From Rhynchopus sp. YZ270_cl-10 (lineage: Eukaryota; Euglenozoa; Diplonemea; Diplonemida; Diplonemidae), in contig OZ037846.1 in the NCBI GenBank assembly GCA_964035575.1, forward strand, positions 647,501 to 711,500: a stretch of 64,000 nt of DNA, read 5' to 3'. Below the pieces are notes generated by a model, which was not told the origin of the DNA, did no database searches, and worked only from the letters and a program-made list of their open reading frames with translations. Every line of letters starts with the position of its first letter. The first letter of the stretch is position 1. A program made the position numbers and the translations under genes. Below are positions 1-10,000 of the stretch, in pieces.

Positions 1-686
1 CTCCCGCTTCTCATCAGTCTGTACAAATACTATTGTCATCATATGCAATCAATAAATTGATAGTATATGGTGAGGGATCAACAAAAATGTTCCCATCTTT
101 CTTTTTATGTTTTGCAAAACGTAGAAAAGAAAAGTAAAATGCTTCGTAAACAAGTATAAATGAAAGAAAAAGGGGGGCTTTTTGAGAACATATTTTTGTT
201 TATATTCAGGCACCAGCCAGTTTAACTGGTAGGTGTGTGAGCGGCGCGCGAAGCACGCCCGCGAACTGCGTGCGAGCAGTGAAAGCTGCCCAGTACGCAC
301 ACTCCATTTGCAACCTTTGTATACCTTCTTCAGGTAAAAGACAAAGACATACTTCGTGGTCCGCCTGAGTCCGCCAAAAAAAAAAAAAATCCCACCAAGA
401 CCCCGCCAGAGTTGAGACAGACCTGAGACGGACTCGGGCGGAGTCCGCCTGAGTTGGGGTACGGACCACCCTCACTCCATTTTTCCACCTCGGGATACTG
501 CCCCATCTCTCTAATAAAAGTTTCACCCACCCCATCCTCAGTAAACCATTGGCGCATTTGCCACAGAATCAGGGCAGTAAATCACCACAAGTGAACCAGA
601 CAACGGAAGTTGCTGGAACGATACCGCACTGTGCTAAAAAGGGCGTGTTGTACAAACAAAACAAACAAACAAACAAAATAACCTGA
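1..686. other. Intergenic region 3' of the cyclase gene, with a small foldback
   Basis: No gene is visible here. At 356-469 there is a small inverted repeat: GTGGTCCG at the left end and CGGACCAC at the right, with repeated GGCGGAGTCCGCC-type palindromic blocks and a poly-A run between them. It looks like a short foldback or MITE. A run of AAAC repeats at 655-678 lies just beyond the cyclase stop codon. Confidence 0.5.
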
Positions 687-2786
687 TTAAACTGATCTCA
701 CTACGTCCTTCATCTCCTGTGTGGCAAGCATGCGATAACAACTACCCTTGTGCTGGACAAGAACGTCTTCAAGTGCAGACGGCAGTGTTGTCCCTTCAGG
801 AGGCTCGTACAGACACACAACCCCGTCACGCACAGCCTCCTCGCACAACGCCCAACTCCGACGCACAGCATCCCCCATCACAGTCACAAAGCGCTGGCTC
901 CGTGCACCAACATCCCCGTGCTGCACAGGACCGCTTACAAGACCAGCCCCGTTCAGTGTAGACTTCACAGACATGCGCTGCACAAACCGTATCGCGTTCT
1001 CCATGTGTGCAGGTGCAGATCGCGATACGTTCCACCCAACACACACACAGTTCCCAAGCAGCGTCACCAGACTCCCTCCACTCTGCTCCAGTGCAATGGT
1101 GAATGTGACAAGCTTTGAGCTCATGATAAAAAATATTTCATTTCCCCCCACGTCGCCCACTGCTAGCTGTGCGACGCCCACAGTGCCGGAGACCCGGCGT
1201 GAAGCGTTCCCAAAGCGTGATACAGAAATGAGAGAGTCAGCGGATGAAGATATGGATGACCATTTGCTGGTTGATGACTTCGTGCCAAGTAGTGTCTCCC
1301 TTCGTCCCCCAAGTGAGACAGGCCACACGCAGCACACCGATACGCTGTCTGCCACACCCTTCAAGTGAACTGCCTCTGGCACACCAACAACAGCACTGCA
1401 CGACCCAGAGACAGACGCCCACAGGTCAGAGGGCACAGCCACAGCACCAGGTGTGCATGTGCTCTCAAGGCGTGCAGCAACGTTCACTGTGTGTCCGAAG
1501 TAGTCTGTCCGTCCCGTCAGTGTGTTCTGCTCCACAGTCACAGGGCCAGTGTTCACACCAATGCGCACAGTCAGACCACCCCACAGCGACCCCTGCCGAG
1601 AGCAGATTGGTGCATCCTCAAGCAGAGACGCAGGCCAGTCTGCTTCCAGCAGACGTTCGTGCACACGCAACCCAAACGCCACACCGTCGCAAGTGGATGT
1701 AAAGGCCACCATGAAGGCGTCGCCAATGGTCTTCACCTCGTACCCACCACACATCCGCATCACCTCACGCACCACAGCGTTGTGGGTCTGCAGTCCAGCA
1801 CGCATCCCCTCAGGTGCAATCTCCCAGATCGACGTCGACGCACGGATGTCTGTGAACACAATCGTTGCTGTCTCGCTGACAAGCCCAGGCGGTGCCACAG
1901 TCGGCTGCTGCACACCGTCCTCATCAGCCTCAGCCTCAAACAGCGCAGCAGGGAGGTAGGGACGGTACTTCCGCAGGTTCTCCTCCAATCCCCTCAATGC
2001 AACAGTCATCCCCTCAGGCAGGTCACCCCCATGCACCTTCAACAGCTCCGCCACCTGCTCCACGTCGTAGCCAGCCAGCAACGACGCAATCTCCTGCACA
2101 ACGTTGATCGTCCGCTCCATTGACTCCTGCTCCTTCAGGAGACCACGCGAAAAGCTTCGCGTTGCGACGAAATCTACTAGGAACACTGTGATGGGGGTTC
2201 CTATTTGGCCTAGCTTATCTGACATGGCACATGGCGGACTCTCACACTCCGTCAGCTTTCTGTAATACTCCCGCCTGCCGTGCTCACCTTCCTGCACGGG
2301 AAGCCCTGGCATATCCAACAGGCCAAACCTATACGTCTCCTCCAGCCCCATCAACACTATCCAGAGCACCGTGAAGCAGACCACCGCTAAGACGTACAAC
2401 TGATCCACTTCAAGCAAAATCAAAAAGTCAACAATAAGCACCAACGACGGCCAGAAGGTGTAGTTGAGCGCACGCACCGAAAGGTCTACGAGAAAGAGCG
2501 ATACGGCAACGGTATAGGCACTGCCGATGATGACGGTGTTCGAGAGGTGGCGTTTGAAAAGAATTGTGAAGAGCGCGTAGGCTGTCGACACTACGTAGAT
2601 GCCATGCGACATGACGTGCATCTGACGGTCCGCCAGGGCCTCGGAGGTGAGCACGGCATCGGAAATGGACAGCACAGAGGACGTCACAATCACCCAGAAG
2701 AAGAGCTTCCGTCGCGTTGCCTCCTTTGCTGTTACGGTTCCGTCCACGGTGAACGCTGCTTCCAGGCAGGCGCTGCAGCTTCTCAT
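687..2786 (-). CDS. Membrane-anchored class III adenylyl cyclase with a degenerate second cyclase-like domain
   Basis: The predicted enzyme (699 aa) makes cyclic AMP from ATP at a membrane. Five or six hydrophobic segments occupy about residues 28-46, 62-78, 84-104, 111-126, 129-147 and perhaps 195-209. An amphipathic linker with the motif RKYRPYLP (272-279) follows, then a class III catalytic domain at about 305-490. Seen directly: first metal Asp313 in FTDIRAST, second metal Asp356 in KTIGDAF, Lys352 and Asp428 (TDYFGHTVN), and Asn435/Arg439 in NVAARLE. In this family the Lys/Asp pair selects ATP over GTP, so I call it an adenylyl rather than guanylyl cyclase. Residues 555-690 resemble a second cyclase fold (SGPVQHGDVG, TVMGDAVRRSW) without the metal Asp residues, possibly a regulatory pseudo-domain. 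The first ATG is used. Two stem-loop copies lie just upstream. Confidence 0.9.
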   Translation of the reverse strand: MRSCSACLEAAFTVDGTVTAKEATRRKLFFWVIVTSSVLSISDAVLTSEALADRQMHVMSHGIYVVSTAYALFTILFKRHLSNTVIIGSAYTVAVSLFLVDLSVRALNYTFWPSLVLIVDFLILLEVDQLYVLAVVCFTVLWIVLMGLEETYRFGLLDMPGLPVQEGEHGRREYYRKLTECESPPCAMSDKLGQIGTPITVFLVDFVATRSFSRGLLKEQESMERTINVVQEIASLLAGYDVEQVAELLKVHGGDLPEGMTVALRGLEENLRKYRPYLPAALFEAEADEDGVQQPTVAPPGLVSETATIVFTDIRASTSIWEIAPEGMRAGLQTHNAVVREVMRMCGGYEVKTIGDAFMVAFTSTCDGVAFGLRVHERLLEADWPASLLEDAPICSRQGSLWGGLTVRIGVNTGPVTVEQNTLTGRTDYFGHTVNVAARLESTCTPGAVAVPSDLWASVSGSCSAVVGVPEAVHLKGVADSVSVCCVWPVSLGGRRETLLGTKSSTSKWSSISSSADSLISVSRFGNASRRVSGTVGVAQLAVGDVGGNEIFFIMSSKLVTFTIALEQSGGSLVTLLGNCVCVGWNVSRSAPAHMENAIRFVQRMSVKSTLNGAGLVSGPVQHGDVGARSQRFVTVMGDAVRRSWALCEEAVRDGVVCLYEPPEGTTLPSALEDVLVQHKGSCYRMLATQEMKDVVRSV

Positions 2787-2828
2787 ATTCGTAATATAGC
2801 AATAACAATAGAAAAAAAGAAAAAGATT

Positions 2829-2906
2829 TTGTTTGATTATAGACTACTATCACTAGATAATAGCCACGGGTTTTCTTCACAGGATCCTTAAAAGAGAGCA
2901 AATAGA
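2829..2906 (-). ncRNA. Recurring stem-loop motif, family 4, copy 1 (upstream of cyclase)
   Basis: This is one of three copies (others at 2977 and 57741) of a block about 70 nt long. On the plus strand it reads TTGATTATAGACTA, then a 4-bp stem around a 4-nt loop, then TTCACAGGATCC and TTAAAAGAGAG. The stem is TATC/GATA here and GATC/GATC in copy 2, which is a compensatory change. All copies face the same way as the genes. This copy ends about 45 bp before the cyclase ATG and is followed, on the coding strand, by a pyrimidine run. Whether it is an RNA signal or a promoter element is not known. Confidence 0.45.
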
Positions 2907-2976
2907 AGAAGTACGCGCGAAAAAAGAGAAAAAAGAGAAGAGAGCCTCTCTGGCCGCCAATATGCTGGGAAAAATT

Positions 2977-3042
2977 TGTTTGATTATAGACTACGATCGC
3001 TAGATCGCAAAATTTTCTTCACAGGATCCTTAAAAGAGAGCC
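2977..3042 (-). ncRNA. Recurring stem-loop motif, family 4, copy 2
   Basis: Second copy of the block at 2829, about 150 bp away in the same orientation, so probably a local tandem duplication. The short flank AATATGCTGG/GATATGC-type sequence is also shared. The stem uses GATC/GATC where the other copies use TATC/GATA, so base pairing is kept although the bases differ. Confidence 0.45.
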
Positions 3043-3740
3043 AGAAGGCCACCGATATGCAAAAGAAAGGTCGGACCCTGACTATATTTAGTCGACCTCA
3101 CAAAAAAAGTAGGGGATGGAAAAAAAAAAAAAAACGAAGAGGAAGAGGGCGAGAGAGGGTGTGTATTGGAGGAATGGGGGAGTGTTTTGGGAGCTGCTTT
3201 TGGGAGGGGTGGAGGAGGGGGGGGCTGTGTGGATCACCTTTTTTTTTTTGGCAGTGTGGGGCCAAAGGGTATAGGGTAGAGAGTCACCCCCGGGAACGGT
3301 AGTGTTATTGGACCCTGAGAAGTCGTCGGCATCTGAAAGGCCGAGAGCTGAGGGCGAAGGGGTGACCAAAAGGTGCTAAGGGAAAAGAAATATGGGGAGA
3401 CGGCAGGATTTCATAACTATTCGAAAAAGCCAAGCAACAAAAAGGGTGGAAAAACAACGGAGGGCGGGGGGGAAACCAGAGACACTCTCTGGCAGGTGGA
3501 GTAGCCAACATCTGTCGTATCTTGCTTTCGCGTTGAGTTGAACACTGTATGATCCTTTCACCAACTGAGCGGGGTCAGGGGGCCTTCTCACAGTTGTCTC
3601 GTATTGTGAGAAAAAGCTTCCCCTACCTTCTCGAGTGATAGGTATTAAAACGTTGGCGTCAAACCGTCTACAGTGTCAAACTCTGAAAGCTTTTATGGTG
3701 CTCAAATGAGTGGGCATTTTTATGTGCGAAGTAAAGAAAT

Positions 3741-3785
3741 GCTTTTAAGATGAACCTCAACCTCACGCGCTTTCACCTAAATAAA
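3741..3785 (-). ncRNA. Stem-loop family 1, weak copy
   Basis: Plus-strand TTTTAAGATGAACCTCAACC followed by TCACGCGCTTTCACC matches the family pattern TTTATAAGATGA-CCTAAGC-CTCTCGT-GCTTAG-TCACCTT only in part. The stem is degraded. Orientation agrees with all other copies. Confidence 0.3.
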
Positions 3786-4103
3786 CGAAATAGGAGAAAA
3801 AGAAAATGCATAGGGGAAAGGGGAAACGTATATAAACCGCCAACATCACTGGTGCAGGCAGGTGCACCAGAAAAACTTGGAAGTTCCAAAAAAAAAAAAA
3901 AAACGTTCCTAAAAGGATGCACCGTGAGGGTTGAGGGGTGTAGAAATGATAAATTCATACAATACAACTGAGGCCAAACAAGCCTCGCTAAGGCAGGCTC
4001 AGACGTGGCTCGGGGTGTCCTAATAATACTCAGGCGCGCCTGAAGCGCGATGGGAAGTATATGGCAGCGTCCACAAAAGACCCCCACTCCCTTACAGCTA
4101 ACA

Positions 4104-4256
4104 CACGGCGGACTAGTCAGGTGAACTACTAGTGAAACTACTAGTCGTAACAACTAGTGCTACACTGGTGGTGTTACTGGTGTAACACTAGTTGTAAAAC
4201 ACTAGTCATTTGGACCAGTAGCACTACTAGTAGTCTTCTCTGACTAGTCCGCCGTG
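4104..4256. mobile_element. CACG-ended MITE, copy 1
   Basis: A 153-bp non-coding foldback with perfect 17-bp terminal inverted repeats (CACGGCGGACTAGTCAG) and many internal ACTAGT palindromes as subterminal repeats. The CACNG ends and reiterated subterminal motifs recall EnSpm/CACTA-type elements. No clear target-site duplication is visible, so the superfamily is uncertain. A second member lies at 5835. Confidence 0.75.
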
Positions 4257-5258
4257 CATCCATGCCACCTATTGGTGTTTCAATAAGCACGGATGTTAGC
4301 CACCGTCCTGCTGTCTAGATGAACCTACACCCTTTGTGGGATCTGATGAGCGACCACTCGGGCACCTTAAAGTCAGCTCTCGGTTCATCCCGCGTCGCCA
4401 GGCTCTAAGTGTGGGGCTTTCGTGGACGCTGCCATATAGTGCCTACCTTGGCCACGCCTCAGATAGATTTTCCAGACATGCCTATTTTGAGGCGCAGTCG
4501 GCCTCTTCATAGTATGGAAATTGTGGGAGGGTGGGAAAGACACGCAGTATGGGTGACCCCATACAGATGCGTATCTATGTGGAAAATAGAAATAGAAACC
4601 AGTATCGTGCATCACGCAAACACCATGCGCAACCAGTCGAGGAAAACGGCTTGTTGCTGGTGGGTTGTACAATGACGCGAAGGGTGTGGCAGGGTTGGGG
4701 TTTGAGGGTTAGATGCGCATGACACGGTGGTGAAAATCACCAAAAAAAAACTGTTGGAGAAAAAGCGTAGGTCCCCCGAATGGGGTAGGCTTAGAAAGCC
4801 TCTTTCACAGGAATATATCAACCGTCATTAGGCTCTTTGATCACTGATCTCAGGGGAGCAATCCCCTATCGATTAGAGTGCCTGAATGGGGTAGGCTTAG
4901 AAAGCCTCTTCACAGGTCTTCGTCTAAGTCAACAGTGCAGCAAAGTGCGTTAGTGGTTCCCACTCGGGGTACCCACCTTTGCCTCTTGTGGCAGTAGTGC
5001 AAAGAGTTTAAAAAAACATTGTCAGGAGAACCTTATCATCACAATGCTGTTGGTTACCTGAATAAATAAAACTGTTTTAAAGAAAACAAAAAAAAAAAAA
5101 AAAAAAAGGTTGAAAGTTTGAATATTGAGGTGATACACCGGCCACACACTTTTTTTTTCTCGCTTTTTTTCCCTCATTTTTTCTTCGCGATGTGAATAAA
5201 AAGTGCGCGTTGTATGACCTCAAATATGTCTTTCATGTGGACATATCTAAACAAAATA

Positions 5259-5365
5259 CAGTTAACACAACAAAACACCGGTGGGGTAAAAACTAAGGTA
5301 TATTTGGGGATTTCAAAACCGGAGGGTTTTTACCGCCCCCCCACCGATGGTTTGTTGTGTTACTA
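5259..5365. mobile_element. TA-flanked CAGT-type MITE, copy 1
   Basis: An imperfect foldback of about 105 bp flanked by TA. The left end starts CAGTTAACACAACAAA and the right end ends TTTGTTGTGTTACTA. Both arms contain GGTGGGGTAAAAAC or its complement GGTTTTTACC. The same inner arm occurs in the element at 54734. TA flanks and CAGT ends are typical of Tc1/mariner-derived MITEs. Confidence 0.65.
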
Positions 5366-5834
5366 TAAATTATTGTGTCAAAAAGCGTTTATAAAAAAAA
5401 AAGATTAAAAATGACTGCCGTGCGCAGACATCTTCAGAGAGCAAACACACAAATTGTGACAGATGAAACGGCTGTCAAACATTATGCTACAATGGTGGAG
5501 TGGAGGGGATGTGTAGGGGGTGCAGTGTGGGCACCTCTCTACTCAAAAGGTGTGTACAAAGTCGATAGTTGCGGCACAGCGCATTTCGCCATAGGTGGTG
5601 ACTGGGGCTGTCGCTCGCAGGGCTAAAGAATGGAAGAGAAAGAGAGAGCGAGCCCTTGAGTAAGTGGCAAAAAAAAAAAAAGTAATAAAAATAACCTCGG
5701 TTTTGATTCAAAGCTCTTTCAAGATTCTGATAGATACCTAGATCTCCTTGGACGTAGCAACGCTACTTCAAAGGATTGACTTTAAAAGAGCGAGAAAGAA
5801 CGAGAAAGAAAAAGAGACAGTGAGACAGAGAGAG

Positions 5835-6079
5835 CACGGCGGACTAGTCAGAGGGGGGCTGCTAGCGGAACTACAAGGCCATAACGACTAATGTGACAAC
5901 CACATAGCGATACCATGTGGATACAAGGTGGCAAATTGCCTCCCAGGGAAAGGGACTCTCAACAAAATCAAAAAAAATCCCTAAAAAAAGGGCTAATTTC
6001 AAATATTTCGAGTAAAACACTTTAGTCATTTGGACTATAAGCACTCTAGTGGTCCGCCGACGTTGACTAGCCTGCCGTG
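5835..6079. mobile_element. CACG-ended MITE, copy 2
   Basis: Related to the element at 4104: the left end CACGGCGGACTAGTCAG is identical and the right end GACTAGCCTGCCGTG is diverged. It is longer (245 bp), and the extra central AT-rich sequence suggests an insertion. It sits in AGAG-rich flanks, so a target duplication cannot be judged. Confidence 0.65.
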
Positions 6080-6622
6080 AGAGAGGGGGGGTTTTTGATA
6101 AATAAATATTTTTTTTTGAATAGATAAAAGCAATAAATTACTTTTTATTTAAAACAAAAGGCACTCCGTATCCAAAACAATGAGAGAGGGGAGGGGAGGG
6201 GAGGGGAGGCGCGATAGTGAAAGGACAAAGGGGTGAGGACACATATGGGACGAAATGCACCTAGGGTGGGAGGGGGAGGGTCTAAAGAGAAAAAAAAAAA
6301 AGAAAGCGCTCAGTGTTCCTGTTCAAATAGTATTTGCGTTCAACCAACGCCACACCAAAGAACATTTCTGTTCACGTGTAGGGGGGAGGAGAAACACACC
6401 GACAAAGGAATCAAAAAGTGAAAATCCTGAAGGTGTTGTTTTTTTTTTTTTTGTCTGAATCCACCCCTTCCAACCTTACGCAAAAAAAGTAAGTGGCATA
6501 AAAAAAAAAAAATGGAAATAAAAAAATGCGCTTTTTGTTCATAATTTTTTATCACTGACTCCCCCCAAAAAAAAAAGTATCAAAGATACTGAAACAAGTT
6601 TGATAGAGAAAGAAAAAGAAAG

Positions 6623-6668
6623 GTTTATAAGATGACCCTAAGCCTCTCGTGCTTAGTCACCTTGATCG
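6623..6668 (-). ncRNA. Stem-loop family 1, strong copy
   Basis: Plus strand: GTTTATAAGATGACC, then the perfect hairpin CTAAGC-CTCTCGT-GCTTAG (6638-6656), then TCACCTTGAT. On the coding strand the hairpin is followed by TTATAAAC, a pyrimidine-rich stretch and TTTCAG. It lies about 400 bp beyond the stop codon of the giant secreted-protein gene. Confidence 0.55.
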
Positions 6669-6883
6669 TATATAAAAGAGAGAGAGGGGGGAAGAAAGGA
6701 CAAAGGGGGGTGTGAGGACACACATGGGACGAATGCACCAAGGGCAGGTGTGATGTATGGATTTGATAATACGCAGGATTTTTTTTTTTTGCGATAGAAT
6801 CAAATCCAAAAAAACAACATAAAATTTGAAAAAAGGATGAACATAAAGTTGAGCTGTGAATGCCCTCTCTGCACACACATAAA

Positions 6884-6932
6884 AAATAAGACGGGTGATC
6901 CTAAGCATCTCGTACTTAGTCACACTGCATCT
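6884..6932 (-). ncRNA. Stem-loop family 1, copy with compensatory change
   Basis: AATAAGACGGGTGATCCTAAG followed by CATCTCGTA and CTTAGTCAC. The hairpin CTAAG/CTTAG is kept although the neighbouring bases (GCATCTCGTAC against GCCTCTCGTGC) differ on both sides of the loop. It lies about 135 bp past the stop codon of the gene at 7068. Confidence 0.5.
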
Positions 6933-7067
6933 CCCGTGAGTGTGGCCAGGCAAAGTTACCTCCTTTACCTTTGACCCCAAAAAAAAAAAAGCAAAAACAA
7001 TAACACGGCTGGGCGGAGGCCGTTCAGATGCAGATACCAGATGCACCTTGGTACCTTATGAAGAAAA

Positions 7068-10000
7068 TCAGAAGTAGGGGAGAAGGAGTGTGCGGTACGG
7101 TTCGAGCCCTGCGAGGGTGGTTTTGTGGGCGGCGGCCTGTGCGGCAGCGATGTTGCAGGAAATCTTGCCCCACATTGAGTTGCACTGCGACCCTGTGGCC
7201 GCCTTGTCGAGGGCAGCGATTGAGGTCTGGAGCTGCGTGTACCACGTCGTCACAACACCCTTCATGGTTTCGACAAAGAGCATCTCACCTGCGGCAGAGC
7301 TGCTGCTGGCCTGGGCGAGTGCGTCGAAGAGAGGCGCGTCGACGGCGTCATGTTGCACACCAGATGTCTCCTTCAGCATTGCGTACACAGCGACCGTGAC
7401 ACCCATAGCAGGCACCTTGAAACACGATGCAATGGACCCGGTGCTGCACGACACCTGAGTCGCTGCGTAGCTTGTCATTGCAGCTGCGTGTTTGACAGCG
7501 TAGGAAGTGGCGTTCTTTGCTGAGGCCATCATGTGTGTGAGAATCGCCTTCGACTCGCTCTCAAGTGTGTCCAGCATAACGTTGCGCACCAGGCGCAGTG
7601 TGTCCAAAGAGCAAACCGCGAACTTAAAAGAGAAGATGCTCTGTGACGACACCTTAGCCAACACCGCCTGCTTCTGCTTGCAGGCCACCTCAGCCTCCTC
7701 GATAGCAATGACGGTGGCAGCCAGGCCACGGAGACGGGTGGACATACCGCGCTGTCCGGATTTGGTGAGCGACTCCTGCACCCACAGGTCGCGTCCAAGC
7801 CCATCCTTGGCCTCCTCACAGCGTGCAGTGATCACCGCATAGCACATAGTCTTCCTGACCTTCATGATTGACGCCCAGAAGCTGGTCCCGCTCGCCGTGA
7901 GTTCATCACACCCCGCAAGCGCCTTCGCGCACGCACGCTCCTCCGCAGGGATCTCGTACTTGGTCAGGACGTATGCCTCGTACGACGCATTCAGCACCAG
8001 CCCCACCTGTCCCTCAATCGTGTTCGGCGTGCTTGCAACAGCTGTCGGCGCGCCGGGCTTCTCAGTCACCAGGTCGCCGTCAAAGTCGGAGTGGAAGGAG
8101 AAGGACAGCTGCTGCATCAGGTAGTCGACAATGTCCCCAAAGTTGATGCGCACTGAAAAGCCGAGGTTGCGGTGGCGTGTCCCAAAGATGGTCACGTCAG
8201 CATGGAAGGACACTGCCACGTCATAGTTGCTCAGGTCGCTCGTGAACACCAGGCTGTGCACCACAAGCATGTTCTCCAGCACACTTCCGATGGCGTCCAC
8301 GACGTCAGCAAACACACCGACGGCGCCCTCGGCAAAGCTGAGCACCTCCTCCGCAAAGTCAAGCAGGATCTTCGACTCCTCGACAATGTCCTCTGCAAGC
8401 GAGATGAGTGCGGTCGCCGCCTTGCGCACACCTGCGAGGGTCGCCTGTGCTGCAGACAGTGCTCCCTTCACAAGGCTCTTACCCGCCTCGCACGCGTCCG
8501 AGATCAGCCAAATGTCCCCGCAGTCAAACTTGTCGACCTCCCTCTTTGCACGCCCCAGCTCGTTCTCCGCATCCTTGATGTCTGCCGCAACGTCCTCCTT
8601 CACGTTGTTCAGCTCTGCAATCGCATTGTCCCACGCCTTCTCTGCGGACTCCACAGCCTTCTTCGCGTCCTGCAGCTCCTTCTTCGCGTCGTCTGCCAGT
8701 CCCAGCAGGTACGACGTTGCACCACGCACAATGTCGCCAATCAGGTCCGCCTCCAGCTCCGCACGCACGCTGTTCGAGAACCCAGCCTCCCCAGGACGCC
8801 CGTAGCTGCTCATCGTCACTGCTGCCTTCAGGCTCCCAAGCGACAGCGCAAAGTGGCCCTCCACAGCGCTGTCGCTCATCTGCAGGTACAGCGACACAGA
8901 CTGCCCAAACACACTCGCCTTCCCGTCAATCAGCAGCGACTGCTCCGACGCCTGCAGCACCATCTCAAACCGCGGCCCACGTGTGTTGCTCGTAGCCGCC
9001 GTGATCGACAGCGGGCCCCACTCCACCACCTCCGCCTCAAACGCGGCAGACATCCCATCCGCGTTCAGGGCAAAGGATGCGTGCTTCACCTTCACCACAC
9101 CCCACAGGTCCAGGTTCGTCAGCTCAATCGACACACCCGCAGGGATCTCCACGGACACATCCGCAAAGGTGATGCTCACGGCGTTCACAGGGTCGGCGTT
9201 GAAGGACCCCTTGAAGTGGTCCACAGACATGTCCGTCAGCACGCTCCCGACACCCTTTGTGCACGCCGTGCAGTCCAGCAGACCCACCAGCACGTCCTGC
9301 ACGTCCAGCGTCGTCACCTCTGCCTGGAACGCGTTCTTCGTCGGCTCCGAAAGACTCACACTCAGCGTCACGTACCCTTGGGCTGCACTCAGCTGCACAC
9401 CCCCCGTCAGCGCAAACTCGCTCAGAATACCCACAGGCGTGATGCTGATGGACAGCCCAAGAGGGAAGAGGATCGCCACACCGTTCATCCCGAAGGGCTT
9501 GTTCCACGGCTCGTTGCTGTCAAACGCCACCGCAAGCGAGAGCCCTGCCACATCCACAAGCAGCGCCGCAGACGCACTCAGCACACGGTCGTCCATCGCC
9601 ACGTCAATCACCACCTGGAACCCAAACTCGGGTGCCCCCGCAGCCTTCACCACCAGCAGCAGCGACACCTCACGCAGGATCACATCCGGCGACCCCAGCT
9701 CCACCCCGCCGGCAAGCGCCAGGGCCAGGCGCATCTCTGTCGCGCTTGCCAGCGACGCCACAATTGTCACCCCGCCGTCCGCCCCTGATGCGTCTGCCGT
9801 CTGGTCGTTCAGCGACGGCGGTGCCACGGCTGCAATCCCCGCCATCACAGCACCGTCCAGTGGGATCTTCGCTGCCAGGCTGAACCCCTTCGGCACGTCC
9901 TTCCCGGCAAACGACGTTGCTGCGCTTGCCACCGACACCATCAGCATCTCGGGCGCAAGTGTCTCCACAACGGAACCGGCCAGGCCGGGGAACGACAGGT

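Larger units (their letters stand above)
3043..7067. other. Four-kilobase intergenic region rich in homopolymers and small elements
   Basis: No protein gene is supported. Poly-A and poly-T runs and GA-rich tracts dominate. Recognisable pieces, listed separately, are three copies of stem-loop family 1, two CACG-ended MITEs and one TA-flanked MITE. In addition, a block of about 35 bp containing GGGGTAGGCTTAGAAAGCCT occurs twice, at 4783 and 4887. That block is itself a hairpin (AGGCTT/AAGCCT). Confidence 0.5.
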
